Below, piece by piece: positions 25,601 to 36,689 of a stretch of DNA of 64,000 bases. Location of the stretch: assembly GCA_034508935.3 (NCBI GenBank), contig CM067450.1:8300602-8364601 (forward strand). The letters run 5' to 3'. The first letter of the stretch is position 1. Each line of letters begins with the position of its first letter. Made by a program: the position numbers and the translations under genes. Under the pieces are notes generated by a model. It was not told the DNA's origin, made no database searches, and saw nothing but the letters and a program-made list of their open reading frames with translations. The stretch comes from Berghia stephanieae (lineage: Eukaryota; Mollusca; Gastropoda; Nudibranchia; Aeolidiidae).

Positions 25601-26701
25601 AGAAACTGCTCGGAAACTTTTAAAACTTTTCAATTTGGGGACTTAATTTCTATCATTCAATAATTACTTTCGTTTTTAATCTGATTGGTTGATGTCATTT
25701 GGGTGATGTTAACAGCATTGCATCTTTGCTGATGACAAGGGAGATGTTGGATCTAAGCATATTTTGACCTTAGAATAACCCAAGTAGTGGCAATGCTGAA
25801 TGTTTTCACTAATAAAAGAGTAATGGAGACATAACACAGGTTCAGTAAAAATTGGGTCACATTGCTGTTACTGCTGTGGTCTTGGATAAATTCAGGCTCT
25901 ATGGGCCTAATGTCTTTGAATGACTACTTTTTTGATAGGGAACAAAAGAATAATGAAATGTCAAAAAACTGGTTTCTGTCTCATTAGAAGTGTAAAACCA
26001 CTCTTCCAGACGATTCAATACATACCTTGTGTAAATGATCTTCTGGTTTCAGAGTGATGACATCTTATTTTCCTTGTCTAAGTATATATGCTGGTCGTTA
26101 AGAAAGATCATTCACCTGCAATCTTTTACATCACATAATCCTTAGAATCTGCCTATACATCCTGCTACTAAAATAGTTATGCCACCTTATGATTCGATAT
26201 GTAATCTATTTATTATTAATCCTCCATAGGACTGGTTAAGAGAGAAAAGGATAAATGGATATTGTTGATGATAAACTGTTTGTCCAGCTCATAATTCAGA
26301 CTAATGCTTTGCTGACCTATCAAAACTTTTTAATCACTCAACCTTAACACCGTATTTTTACCCAGGGTTACTTTTACCCCATGCCTATTTATTACATTTT
26401 TCTGAGACAATTTATAGGTGTAGCATCAAAGCTAATGTTTTTTAGTATTTACATGTTAATGGTAGTTCTATCTATGTACATGCTCATTTTTAATACATTT
26501 TTTTCTAATTTTTGAAAAGTATCAAAAATCTCTAGGATTGAGTTAATAATTATCATCAGGAATTAAAATTATGTCTGTCATAGATTTCCCTTTCAGTTAT
26601 GTTGATAGGTTTGTGTAAAGTTTATAACACTAATAAAGATTAAAACCCCTTAAAAACTACAATAATTTCCTTTTCCTTTTATCTCTCTTCCCCCTCCCCC
26701 C

Positions 26702-26767
<66 letters not shown>

Positions 26768-27104
26768 CTCTCTCCCTTTTATGTTGTTTTGGTCACTCCA
26801 TTTTCATTGTAATGAGATTTTCATTATTTGATATTCTCACTCCATTGTCATTATTTGATATCAAAAATTGATAGCGATACGTGAAAATTTTTGCAGGTTG
26901 CTCCTGGTTCAGATTTGTTACAGTTGAAATGTCTTCACACCCTTTCAATGGGTTATCATTGCCACGAACAGGCAGAACGTCCATTGTTTTATAGGTAAGG
27001 AAAGAAGTCTGGTTATTTATTGAAGTTACATGTTGGCACATGTATTTTAAAGCACTCTGACGACTTCTTGTTATATGGGAGAGCGCTCAACACATCTAAT
27101 TTAT

Positions 27105-27137
<33 letters not shown>

Positions 27138-27505
27138 GTTGTTATATTAAATATCACAACACATTCATTGCATTATTCTTTAAGTCAAAACAGTGGAAAC
27201 ATTTATAACAGGGATCGTATAACAGGGATTTTTCTAATCCCCGTTTTTTTTACTTCTCTTTGTCTCTATTAAAAATATCGTTATAGCATGCCTCACTTGG
27301 ACCAAATCGCTATAACAGGACAATGCCGTTTCACAAAAAGTGAAACTCCCTCTTTGAACTTGCTAACCAGTCTCCCAAGATGATGACACGTACCTATATT
27401 AATAGATACTTGTGAAATGTGAAGAACATGCAAATTGCGGCATCCATCCTTTGATCTAACAAAGTAGACAATCTATGCATGTATGGAGAGGACAAGAGAA
27501 GAACA

Positions 27506-27543
<38 letters not shown>

Positions 27544-30500
27544 CTTCCATCTCTTTCTTCTCTCGTCTCTCTATCTCTTTTTTTTTTTTTTCCTCTCTCT
27601 CTCTCATAGTTGAAGTCGACGTCATAGTAATGGTAGTAATAAAGTAGTTGGTAGTGTAGTAGTAGTAGTGTATAGTAGTTTGTAGTAGTTGTGTAGTGGT
27701 AGTAGTAATAGTATTAGTGGTAAGTAGTAGTAATATTTCGTGTAGTAGTAGTATGTAGATAGTAGTAGTAGTAGTGATAGTATTAGTAAGTAGTTGTAAA
27801 GTAGTAGCAGTAGTAGAAAGAAGTATAATAATTGATAGTTGATGATTGGTGACCCCAAGTTGATCGACCAGAAGTTCACACTTTCATCACACCCAGTGAG
27901 GTAATCGATGTATAAGATCACTTTAAAAAGTCAATTATGTGCTTATTTCCCTTTATTTCGATGTTAACAGGGATCGGCTTACAGACTTTATGCTCTGGTC
28001 CCACATCCCTGTTAATAAGTTTCCACTGTAAATTTATGGAAGAGGCAAGCTCTGTTTGGAGCAGGACAAATGCAGACATCCTATTACAGTATTCTGTGCA
28101 TATCAATAACTCATCGATTGGAGTCTTTTGACCTATCATGGTGAGGGGGGGGGGGGGGGGGGGCGGCGGTTCTTTTCTGTATCTATCCACCTATATTCCG
28201 GAGTCCTTGACTGAGAGGGAAACACAGTCAAACATATAGTAATAGTTTTGGAAGATTTTATTTTTTCTCTTTGTAATCTGATTTCTTTTTTTCTTTTATT
28301 TATTTATTAAAAAAAAATATTTATGAACGTTTTTGTACATATTTTTTTGTAGTGGAGTTTTGTGCTTGTGTATGGACAAGACTTTTAGTTGATCTCAAAC
28401 TAAGTACATTGATAGTATGCTCTTGGAATCAACTTCTGTTCCCTATTTGAACCAGTCCCCTTTATCTTATCTGTCCTTGTATTCTTTTAATTATAAACCA
28501 TGAATTTTCCACGAGTTCCATTTTACTGGGGCTGATATGACTTTAATGTGTTGCAAGCGCTGTAAAAACCTTTAAAACAAACAACAAACAATAACTCATT
28601 GTTAGTTACAGATTTTATATAACGCAATATCCACTAAACGGGCTCACAGCACTTTACACAGGGTACCTGACCAACAGCAACACGTAACATGTAGGACAAT
28701 ATATGACACCTATTAGGCGATATTACATTTTTTTTCGACAGACAACGTTGTTAACGGTCAGGTACTCATTTTACACCTGAGTATAGTGAGAAAATATATG
28801 AATAAAGAGCCTTTACCAAGGTCTCAACATTGTGCCGAGTGAGGCTCGAACCCAGGACCTTCCAAAAGTGACTGTCATACCACTAGACCACATAGCCGTA
28901 CAAGGTCTCAAGTTTGAACCACTTTGTAGTAAACCCTTGACATTGTTTCTTCACACCAATTCAAACACTCTTTTTCTTTTTCTTTTAATGATCTTTAGTT
29001 CTATGGGGGAACAGTATTAACCAAATGACTCAGTCAATCAGTTTATATTATTGAAGAATTCACTGATGTTAAAAAGAGGCTTATTCCAAGATAGGATAAA
29101 GATGTTTTATAAGAAACTTGCTCTAATCATATTTATTTTATTTTTCCCCATCTGTTCTGCCTACTCAAAAAATATCTTTTGTTTTGGAATGACATTTGCA
29201 TGATGATTATGATGTGTAAAATGAATCATTGCGAGTTCTTGACTTAATCCTCTTTGCTTCTTGTGGAACATAGGGCCTCTACAAGAGTCTGCCATCTGCT
29301 TCTGTCCTTTCTGGCTTTATTTTTGGTGGTCTCCCTTGTCTCCTTTTATCTTCAATTTGTCAGACAGTGAGCACCTCCTTGCCTGTTTTTGATGCCCAAT
29401 CTTTCATGCTTGCGAGGTATTTATACAATATTAGCTGTCATCTGCCCTTTCAAATTAGATGTAAAATTTCCTTGTTGTGTAATATACAAATAAAAAACTA
29501 AAGGTTGAAAATTATACTTTTAAAATGAGGTCCAAAAGCCATTCAAATGTCCTTTTGTTTTTTTAAAAATTATTTTCTTCTCCAAATCCTCCTCATATCA
29601 TTTTTTATTTAACAGTCATGTAATTTCTGTCCATCGTCCAATCAGAATGTTTGGTGCCACCTCTCGCCTGCAGTATCTGGATATCAGCAGGTCAAGGTTG
29701 AATCCTTCTTTGCTGACGTCGCAGTTGAAGCATGTGACAGAATTGGTGATGAGGGACATGAACTGGAGGGATGCTGACCACTCCTCCTTGTTTGATTGTA
29801 TAGAACCTGTGAGTTGTTTCTAGCTTGATTTTGTACAGATTTTTTTTGGAGAGACCAAATTTGGCCAAACTCCAATTTTTTCATTTGGATTTTCAAATAA
29901 TCACAAAATTAAGGGAACATTGGTGAATATAGTTTTTATATATTTATCAGTAAATCTGTTACTAAATTAAACTACACTGTGTTATTTTAACATGTTTTGA
30001 ATGTGTGTTTGTTGTTAAAGTTGGATTGAAATCTTGTTTTAACTTGATGTGCATACTTTGTCGTGAAGTCCAAGTTTGCTTTTCATATAATATATAGCCT
30101 ATACCTGTGATTATCTGCTCACCCCTATCACGGTTATGGTGTTTAGGCCACTTTCAAAGGATGTTTATCTTGCTTTGTTCAGCCCTTTCATTGTTCTTAA
30201 TTATCATCATTGTCATAATCATTAACATCATCACTGCCACTGTCACCATTTTCATCATTGACAGTAACAGTATCATCATTTCATATTTTTGTAAAATTTG
30301 AAATAAATATAAGCTATCAGATTTGAATTGTCAAGTCAAATAAATTTAGTGAGATTATTGTTAATCTTCAAACTAAATTTCTTCTCAGTCATAATTTCTC
30401 CCATCATTTATCCTAATAAATGCTTCATTGAAACCTCAGTCTCATTGGAGTTTCTGCTGTTTTAGCGATAACTGTAACACTTGATATAAAAATTTAAGTA

Positions 30501-30814
30501 AATTGGAGCCCTACTTGGAAAGGGTCAAAGAGATCCTAATATTGTGTTCATGCTTCCTGCACCAGTGGAAACACTCACTTGTACGTCTTGACCTGTCTTT
30601 CAACATCTTGGTTGATGGTGGATTGGATGCAGCTCTCTTGGTTTACGGAGATCGTCGTGAGAAATATCCGCTGCAGTCCCTGGACGTCAAATACTCCAAT
30701 GTCACCGCTACCTCTATACAGTGAGTATGACTATGATGATTCTAATGTAATAATAATGATGATATTGATAATGAATATTATGGTGATGAAGTTGATGATG
30801 ATGTTAATAATTAT

Positions 30815-30851
<37 letters not shown>

Positions 30852-31628
30852 TTACACGTCAATTATAAAGTGCTTATTTCATTAAAACAAGCTTTAAGTG
30901 CTTTACAATATTTAAACCATATTGATTATTGACACCAAGGAACAAAAGAATTAAAAGAAATTCCAAGTACTATGTTTCTCAGTTTTCCTACATAGTTGCA
31001 GTGATGGGCACAGATAGTACCTTTTGCAATTCATCCAGATCCAGGTCTAGGACCAATTGATTGTAACGTTCAGAATATCTGAACAAGTGTGTATGAAAGG
31101 TGCCCAACAAAGCAGGAAAGAAAAATACAAGAAAAAAAAAATCCCCCAAAATCAGTCTACCTCGACTGGGGATCTTTATTTGATATTTTCAGGAATGTCG
31201 TGTGATTGGTGCCTGGGTTGTCTCATATTAGACACATGGATAAGTTGACATTTTGTTTGTTTCCTCTTTGGTGTTAGTAATAATAGACCTATAATCAGTC
31301 AACTTTACCATTGCTCCCCAAGTGTTGCAAGTGTCATAAAACCTCTTAAAAGGAGAATGAAAAAAATCTCCAATTGTCTGCTAATGACTGCAAAGTGAAC
31401 TTAAATCATGGAGAAATATCAGTGTATAGTCTCGAGATTTCAATGCAGTTTAACAATATATTCAATTCATAACAATACATTCAATTCACCCACAGATCTG
31501 TTGTCCAAAACTGTTCACAATTGCAAGAGATTGACCTCACATCCTGCAGGGAGTTGCCCAGGGGTTGCAAGCATTTCATTGTCAAGAAGGAATTTAAATT
31601 CTTGGAAAAATGTTTGACCAGAATTTAA
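18855..31628 (+). CDS. FBXL6: F-box/LRR protein, FBXL6-like, 11 exons
   Basis: This is the likely substrate receptor of an SCF (SKP1-CUL1-F-box) ubiquitin ligase. Exons: 18855-18943, 21803-21900, 22281-22413, 23156-23345, 23955-24095, 24478-24576, 25385-25552, 26897-26994, 29616-29808, 30566-30720, 31496-31628. All phases agree and the model gives about 498 residues, against 539 in human FBXL6 (known size). The N-terminus is Ser/Asp-rich, then basic. The F-box spans the exon 3/4 border (LRQFPPEILVKVFQYGV; VSRVCRAWYEVSRNPLVWS). LRRs follow (LRSLNLSDCYHIK, LEILDISIP, LAELYLDGFNL, LQYLDISRSRL, LVRLDLSFNIL, LQEIDLTSCRELPRGCKHF). The last motif is what points to FBXL6. The acceptor of exon 6 at 24478 has a weak pyrimidine tract, so that edge is unsure. 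The start codon has CATCATCATGAG around it. AATAAA at 31981 is a possible poly(A) signal. No frame break is present. Confidence 0.88.
19557..19737. repeat. (TTC)n microsatellite in FBXL6-like intron 1
   Basis: About 130 bp of TTC with a single slip at 19636, then mixed TTC/TTA. Long ORFs of Ser, Leu or Phe here are artefacts of the repeat. Confidence 0.95.
19770..20560 (+). repeat. R2 SINE-like element split by R1
   Basis: The left half (19770-19852, with GTGCTTCACAATGCTTAATTTATT) and the right half (20385-20560, with GCCTATAACCAGATACTAAT and GTACCTTACCCA) together match the uninterrupted copy at 63560-63870. The R1 element 19853-20374 separates them. Confidence 0.65.
19853..20374 (+). repeat. 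R1 SINE-like element, best full copy, with 10-bp TSD
   Basis: It is flanked by ATTTCCCAAG at 19843-19852 and 20375-20384 and inserted into an R2 element, so its ends are well defined (522 bp). The 3' end holds GGCGCTGATATGACC...GTGAGCGCCGTAAAA, a GGCGCT/AGCGCC stem, and an A-rich AAAACAAAAAAACAAAAG tail. No tRNA-like head is obvious. Other copies or pieces lie at 77, 28197, 31309, 32399, 47255, 48178, 49108 and 51240. Confidence 0.75.
20743..20880 (+). mobile_element. L2-like LINE fragment with YADG box
   Basis: The frame reads IKYADGTAILGLLNSQETEN and then NQIEHFVNWRQKNCLELS. This is the YADDT motif region of an L2-like RT with the second Asp replaced by Gly. It is followed by an ATT run and lies in FBXL6-like intron 1. 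Confidence 0.65.
22150..22205 (+). repeat. SINE family I body fragment
   Basis: CAGATCTGGTGGAAAGTAGTTTGTGAT matches the middle of the SINE at 7168 (TTAGATCTGGTGGAAAGTAT). Only this core is recognisable. It lies in FBXL6-like intron 2. Confidence 0.5.
25855..25935 (+). repeat. SINE family I tail fragment
   Basis: GGATAAATTCAGGCTCTATGGGCCTAATG corresponds to the end of the 7168 copy (GGATAAACTCTGGCTCCATG). It lies in an FBXL6-like intron. Confidence 0.4.
26696..26776. repeat. (CT)n microsatellite before an FBXL6-like exon
   Basis: A CT run of about 75 bp lies 120 bp upstream of the exon at 26897, on the sense strand. Confidence 0.95.
27040..27140 (+). repeat. SINE tail fragment, sibling of 4777-4885
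   Basis: TTTTAAAGCACTCTGACGACTTCTTG... followed by GAGAGCGCTCAACACATCTAA and an ATT run parallels the 4777 copy. Confidence 0.45.
27191..28028. mobile_element. Non-autonomous pogo/Tigger-like element
   Basis: Terminal inverted repeats of about 26 bp: CAGTGGAAACATTTATAACA at the left, and CAGTGGAAACTTATTAACAG read inward from the right end at 28028. The right flank is TA; the left flank is AA, so the target duplication is imperfect. No transposase frame is inside; the middle holds CT and TAG microsatellites (27505-27605, 27620-27840). The 5' CAGTG and TA preference fit Tc1/mariner-pogo elements. It sits in an FBXL6-like intron. Confidence 0.65.
28145..28163. repeat. Poly(G) run
   Basis: 19 consecutive G, a likely place for assembly or replication slippage. 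Confidence 0.95.
28197..28578 (+). repeat. R1 SINE-like copy with 5' part missing
   Basis: It begins at a GGAGTCCTTGACTGAGAGGG block and ends with GGGGCTGATATGACTTT...GCAAGCGCTGTAAAAACC and an AACA-rich tail, parallel to 19853-20374. Confidence 0.7.
28610..28905 (-). repeat. tRNA-derived SINE family II, minus strand
   Basis: Read on the minus strand, a tRNA-like head (box B-like region near 28845-28856, GGTTCGAGCC type) leads to a body with ACTCAGGTGTAAAATGAG and the tail GTTTAGTGGATATTGCGTT. The plus-strand tail (AACGCAATATCCACTAAAC) starts near 28620. Confidence 0.72.
30722..30850. repeat. ATG/ATA-rich microsatellite after exon 10
   Basis: A degenerate GATGAT tract passes into (AAT)n directly after the donor at 30721, within the FBXL6-like gene. 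It is followed by a short SINE-like tail (TATAAAGTGCTTATTTCATT). Confidence 0.85.
31309..31342 (+). repeat. R1 3' end fragment
   Basis: AAGTGTTGCAAGTGTCATAAAACC matches the R1 3' block only. It lies in the last FBXL6-like intron. Confidence 0.4.
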
Positions 31629-31992
31629 ATTGTATTGACTCATTGAGTATGTACAATTTACATGACTCTGTAAAGAATTCTGTTTTCATGATATATGCAT
31701 TTTTTTGGTTAGATTTGCATTATAAATGGTCAGTTGGTGTAACTCTTGTGAAACTGAAAAACGTTTAGGTTTCTGTATTAATTAAACAGAATCTTGACAA
31801 ATTGGATGCAACAATCAAGATAGCTGGAAACTGGTCTATCGCAAAGTATTTTACACCAGATGTTATTCAGATCCAGGTGCTCTTTCAATGCTTCTTGGAT
31901 ATGATTCAAACTATCCCATTTTTTATGTGAATGGAGTGATCGACCAAGACTCCATTAGTGTTTGAGGGTTGTGTAAATGTAATAAAGGTAAT

Positions 31993-32230
31993 AAGGATGT
32001 CCCAATGACTCGGTTGGTAGAGCTTTGTTTCACACCCAAAGGGAACAGGATCAATCCTGGGTAACAGTGAGATATTTTTCTGACCTCCCTGTCTACACTA
32101 AAGTGATTGGGTAGTGGGTCTTTTTATATCTGGAAAGTGCTTTGCGATGGATCCAAAAAGTAGCAGGCAATTGCTATTGTCCGTCTACTGCTATAGAAAC
32201 GGGGATAAACTCTGGTCCAGAGAGACCACT
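31993..32230 (+). repeat. tRNA-derived SINE family I, second copy
   Basis: Box A-like GACTCGGTTGGTAGAGC near 32010 and box B-like AGGATCAATCCTG near 32047. The body repeats the TTTTCTGACCTCCCTGTC and GCAATTGCTATTGTCCGTC blocks of the 7168 copy and ends GGGATAAACTCTGG. Confidence 0.75.
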
Positions 32231-32398
32231 TTATAAAGGAATTAATTATGAATTCTGTATTATTTACTGACATGACAGTTTTTTGCAACAAAAAAAATCC
32301 CAAATTTTGCAAGCTAAAAAACAACAAAAATTGCAAAAATTTGCGATTAATTTTCCTAAAAACCCATAATTGGTTCATGAAATAGAATGGTATTTGTT

Positions 32399-32490
32399 TG
32401 TTTTAAAGGGTTTCATGGCGTTCGCAACAACTGTAAGGTCATATCAGCGCCAGAAGAAAAAAGGAAGAAAATGGGATAGTAAAAAAGAAA
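32399..32490 (-). repeat. R1 3' end, minus strand
   Basis: On the minus strand this reads TCTGGCGCTGATATGACC...AACGCCATGAAACCC, the R1 hairpin end. Confidence 0.55.
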
Positions 32491-33880
32491 CTACTCTTGA
32501 TTAATTAATTATCTTTCACGTTCTACATGAGCTATCAAATTAAAAGAAAAAAAATCGTTTTTTAATTTTTTTTCGCCATTTTTCTTTGCAAAATCTCGAA
32601 AAATTGCAAACATTGCAGATTTTGCGGCCGCATTGCAAATCAGTAATATTTTGCAGTGCAGAAAACTGCCATGCCAGTATTTATATTGAAAATAAAAAGA
32701 TTAGATAAATAGATGGAAGGCCTTTATTATCTACTATGAAAAAAAAAAGAAGACTGAAATAACCCAGGCGTACTTATAAGTTCTTTGCTTACAGAAAAAA
32801 TGGGATGTTGACAGCAGTGCTCCAATTCAGGTCCTCCAGGTATCAGTCCAATCAATGCTATTTCTACCCTCTAAATTTGTACGTCCTTAGTTTCTTAGGA
32901 TGTCCCTGACTGCTGAAAATAATTTTTAAAATTCTTTTGGTGTTGATATTTTGAAGATATGATATTATTTGTTTGTTTTTTTGTTTTTAATTAAGGATAT
33001 GTACAATAATCTGCATGTTTTTTATTCTGATATTACTGTTAAGGGAAAAATACATGATTGGATTATGTTACACATTCACTAACGATCTAGTGTGAGAATT
33101 TATTGCATCTCATGGGATGTTTATGTAGACTGTGATATCACTTTTGTTTATGATTTTTATATGAATTTTGGTTTTTAATTGTTAATTAAACATTTTTATC
33201 CCAACACTTATAGGCAGCTACTACCATATTTTATATAAAGATTTTCAAATAGACACTTGCAAGAAGCTGTTATCGTGAGTTGATATGCGGTGACAATTTC
33301 TATTCTTATTTTTTTTGTTGAGAATCTGCCAATTTATTGTTGTCTTAATTAAATGTACTTAAAAATGATTTTATTTAAAAGACCCATGATTAGCTTCAAC
33401 AACACAAGATAAATTAAAATTTCATTTCAATACTATAATGTTTGAAGGGTGTAGAATCTTGAAAAACACAACGATGGTTTAGATGATGAAAGATTTAATT
33501 AGTGATTATAGAGTTGGTCAATGATCTCTAAGCGGGTGGTTGGATGAGAGCATCACCCTTGAATCATATACCTATGATGTTCGCATGGGTGTACGATCCG
33601 ATAGTGATGTCGTTTCTTCTTCTCTTTACTTGCCTATCCTGCTTCTTTGGTTTGTGATTGTATTTTTGACAGGGGATATTTTTTTTTTCTGTAAATCTTC
33701 TGCCTGTTTGTTCTTGGTTATTTATAATTTAGCTTAGGATATCTTTAGGTTATGATTTGTACTATTTTTGTTAGATTGCTTGTTTTTTTGTTTCAGCGGT
33801 CTCTCATATAACCTCAATTGTGTTGGAAGAGACCTAAAGCAACAAACAAAAAAAAAAAACAAAAAAAAAATGATCTCTAG
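32491..33880. other. Intergenic AT-rich stretch, no gene seen
   Basis: There is no splice-flanked coding block or known repeat that I can recognise. A 65-codon open frame at 33540 has no motif. Confidence 0.4.
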
Positions 33881-33889
33881 CCAGAGAAA

Positions 33890-34570
33890 AGGGGAGTGAT
33901 GTGCAATGCGGGATATGATGAACAACACAAAAGTTGACCATTCCAAGTAAGCTGTGCACCTCAGAGGCATTGGTGGGCGTGGGTGGTTCTGGGATGGCTT
34001 TGACTTTTTCATGACTTGGGGTGATCCCATCTGCACTAAAGGTATGTCCAAGAAACTCAATTGATTTTTGGTTGAATTTACATTTTTTGGCTCGCAGGTT
34101 TATATTGTGTTCTCGTTGAGAGCTCCATGGCATAAGATGTCGTCACTGATGTTAACAACACCGTTGAGACCTGTAAGGGCTTGTCGTTTTTGTTCTTGGA
34201 AAATTTCACTTGCTGAGTTAACTCCAAAAAATAAGCGCTGATACCGGTACAAGCCCTTATGTGTAGCGAATGTTGTTATATATTTTGAATCTTTGTCCAA
34301 TCCGATCTGGTTGTAACCTTGATTTAGGTCTAATTTGCTGAAGATTTTCACTCCCGCAAATTCTGTTTTCAATTCGTCCAATGTTGGTGTTGCATGATGT
34401 TCGCGCTTGATTGCGGTATTTGCAGAGCGCATGTCCACACAAACACGAACCTTGCCAGGTTGTTTTGGTTTTGGGGCCATGGCGACAGGAGATACCCATG
34501 GAGTTGGAGCGATGGCCTTTTTGATAACTCCCAGTTCTTTAAGTCGCATGAGAAAAGGCATGAAATATTC
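33890..34570 (-). mobile_element. Ty3/Gypsy LTR retrotransposon fossil (pol RT region)
   Basis: Minus-strand frames show reverse-transcriptase features of the Ty3/Gypsy group, such as PTPWVSPVAMAPKPK and FSKLDLNQGYNQI, and the downstream FLGHTFSADGI block. This is a fossil: only part of pol is present, it has a handful of breaks, no LTR is recognisable on either side, and it is probably old. Confidence 0.8.
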
Positions 34571-35344
34571 ATGATCCCATCTGATAACAAAACACAATAG
34601 ATAAAAGATCATCCATCCGGACCAAGTATGGACCATAAAATGTTTACTGGACCGTCTACAGATGATTTCTTCAACTTTGGACTTTTGCATAGAAAAGTCA
34701 CATCAGTGAAAAATCTCTCCGTAAATTTTGTTAGACCACCGAGTTTAAAATTTTTTATTTGATTTCTCTTCCATGAAAAAGAAATAACCACCTATTTAGT
34801 AACACTCATAAACTTATAACGTAAAAAATAAGGCAAGGACCTTGGTTCCCACCAACTCTATACTCAGACTCTTCTACGACTGATGCTATGACTACATGAT
34901 AATGATGTTGGAGTGAAGTAAACTTGGCTTTGTTCACAATAATTATAATTAATTCATATCGTGTATATAATATTTAAGATTTTAATTTATCCATCAATTC
35001 TTACCTTTAATAAAATGATCACTGCAAACTCGGTGTCTGCTTGTTAGATTTGAGCCATCCTCAAACCCCTTTCTTTTGATCACCGCAGCCACAACCCCTG
35101 TCTCCACTTGGTTAAATTATTATTTTGGAGTCCTTCGTCTTTCTTATTGATGGGATCCTGAACATTTTAACTCCATTTCGACCCTGTCTTCTAGTGCACA
35201 TGATGATTAGGCAGTTATTTGGCATTTTTTCACTTTTTTAAAATCGGACAAGAGCTTGCTTTTCATCATTGTTTACTAACCAGCCATATTCTTTTGCCAC
35301 CCGGAAATAAAAGTAGGTCATTGCATTATGTCATCTTCGAATAG

Positions 35345-35440
35345 TCTATAGGTTGGACATTTTGATCGATATGTAGTTCACTTTTGTGTAAGCAGCCTAA
35401 ACCAGTGAAAAGATCAGAGTATTCTTGTATGAGTGGGTCC
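35345..35440 (-). mobile_element. Further Ty3/Gypsy fossil piece
   Basis: A short minus-strand stretch resembles the linker ahead of RT in Ty3/Gypsy pol (a DLFTGLGCL-type motif). It may belong to the same old insertion as 33890-34570. It is fragmentary and broken. Confidence 0.5.
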
Positions 35441-35519
35441 TAGTTTGACGAGACATGACTGATAGCATTGGGGTTGTTATCCATGGTGTCGATGAGCATG
35501 TCTTTCAGCCTAAGATGGG

Positions 35520-35720
35520 ACGTTTGTCATAATGGACTACGTAGATTGATGCTGCTGTTGATGTGTTGCACCTTAATGTTATGATTTTGCCCACCACATG
35601 TAGCTGCATATGCAATCAAGTGCTCAGCAGTCGATGACGGAGAAATGTGTTTCAGAAGACACGATGCAATTTCGTTTGGCCCTCGTGATGCTTTTCCCTC
35701 GTCCCACATGTATATTGATG
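35520..35720 (-). pseudogene. Fragment of a multicopy CGGQN-motif (transposase-like) family
   Basis: The minus-strand frame has MWDEGKASRGPNEIASCLL followed by an AYAATCGGQNHNIK stretch. It resembles a repeated animal protein family with WxE..RGxxEi.Sc and DxCGGQNxN motifs that I believe is transposon-derived. The Asp before CGGQN in those proteins is not present here. It is a fragment with no clear ends; the assignment comes from memory of the motif and is tentative. Confidence 0.35.
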
Positions 35721-35988
35721 CTTTGTCATTCTGCTCATTGTGGATACCCAGATTGCCACGTCAATCACGGGCATCCTTCTTGGCAACATCGTGAACTTTT
35801 ACAATGCCATGTAAGTAGGAGGTCTGTGCCGTCCAATCCCCAAGTTTTCAAAAATTAGCATGGTTCTTCAAACGTTCGTTGAAGTGCACCTGAGTGTAAC
35901 AATCTAATTTACACTTACACCAGATGTGTTTGTATATTCATTTCCCTTGTTTCTGTTCCTTTTCAGCACATTTCTAGCCCATTGTTCT

Positions 35989-36453
35989 TCATTTATGAAC
36001 TTTAAAAAAAAAAAGGAGTTGGTGAGTGTCTTCTTGAATAGCCGAATGTGTGTTGTTAGCGTCTTCTTGAATAGCCAAATGTGTGTTGTTAGTGTTAGCG
36101 TCTTCTTGAATGGCGGAATGCGAGTTAGTGTCATTTTGAATAGCTGAATGTGTGTTGTTGGTGTTAGTGTCTTCTTGAATGGCGGAATGTGTGTTGTTAG
36201 CGTCTTCTTGAATGGCGGAATGTGTGTTGTTAGTGTCTTCTTGTAGATCATGTGATGTGATATTTGCATTCTCACTGCGGGCCTCATAGCTTTCTAGTCG
36301 ATCATTCAACTCCGCTTGTTGGTCTGCTTTGCTGCTTGTTTCAGGGTTTTCCAGCACCAATGGTCTGCCTCTAATGTATGGTGGTAGGAATTGGTCATCT
36401 TGAATTCTGTTTCTATTAAATGGATGCCTGTGCACGAAATCTAGATACGACAT
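35989..36453 (-). CDS. Uncharacterised ORF with NNTHSAIQED repeats
   Basis: A 154-codon frame starts at an ATG preceded by a TGA four codons upstream. The first 70 residues (MSYLDFVHRHPFNRNRIQDD...) are charged and Pro-containing, with no signal peptide or membrane helix. Residues of about 70-145 are six copies of an 11-residue unit (EDxNNTHSAIQ), with 10- and 13-residue variants. The 3' end runs into an A-run with no good donor, so the true end is uncertain. It could be a first exon or part of a mobile element; I do not recognise it. Confidence 0.35.
   Translation of the reverse strand: MSYLDFVHRHPFNRNRIQDDQFLPPYIRGRPLVLENPETSSKADQQAELNDRLESYEARSENANITSHDLQEDTNNTHSAIQEDANNTHSAIQEDTNTNNTHSAIQNDTNSHSAIQEDANTNNTHLAIQEDANNTHSAIQEDTHQLLFFFKVHK
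36025..36243. repeat. In-frame minisatellite, 33-bp basic unit
   Basis: Six units start at GTCTTCTTGAATGGCGGAAT-type blocks. Successive lengths are 33, 39, 30, 39, 33 and 33 bp, every one a multiple of three, so the minus-strand reading frame is kept throughout. Confidence 0.85.
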
Positions 36454-36689
36454 TTTGCATTTTCAAAAGAATATTTTATTAACTTTGGTAGCACCTGTAT
36501 TGTCACACATCTGCTAACATTTTGGGGTTCCTTTATCCGGTTCAGAGCAATCCCGCTAAAAACTTCAACCTATTCTCGGCGAAGGGGAGATAACTCTTTT
36601 AAAAATAATACCTGTCTCCAGAAGAAAAAAGACCAGAAAAATGTAAGAAAGACAGGTGCACTATGTCATATTTAGTGTTGCATACATAC

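Noticed and set aside
29270-29450. Possible LINE fragment (CTACAAGAGTCTGCCATCTG region)
   Set aside because: It has a familiar look, but no frame gave a recognisable RT or endonuclease motif.
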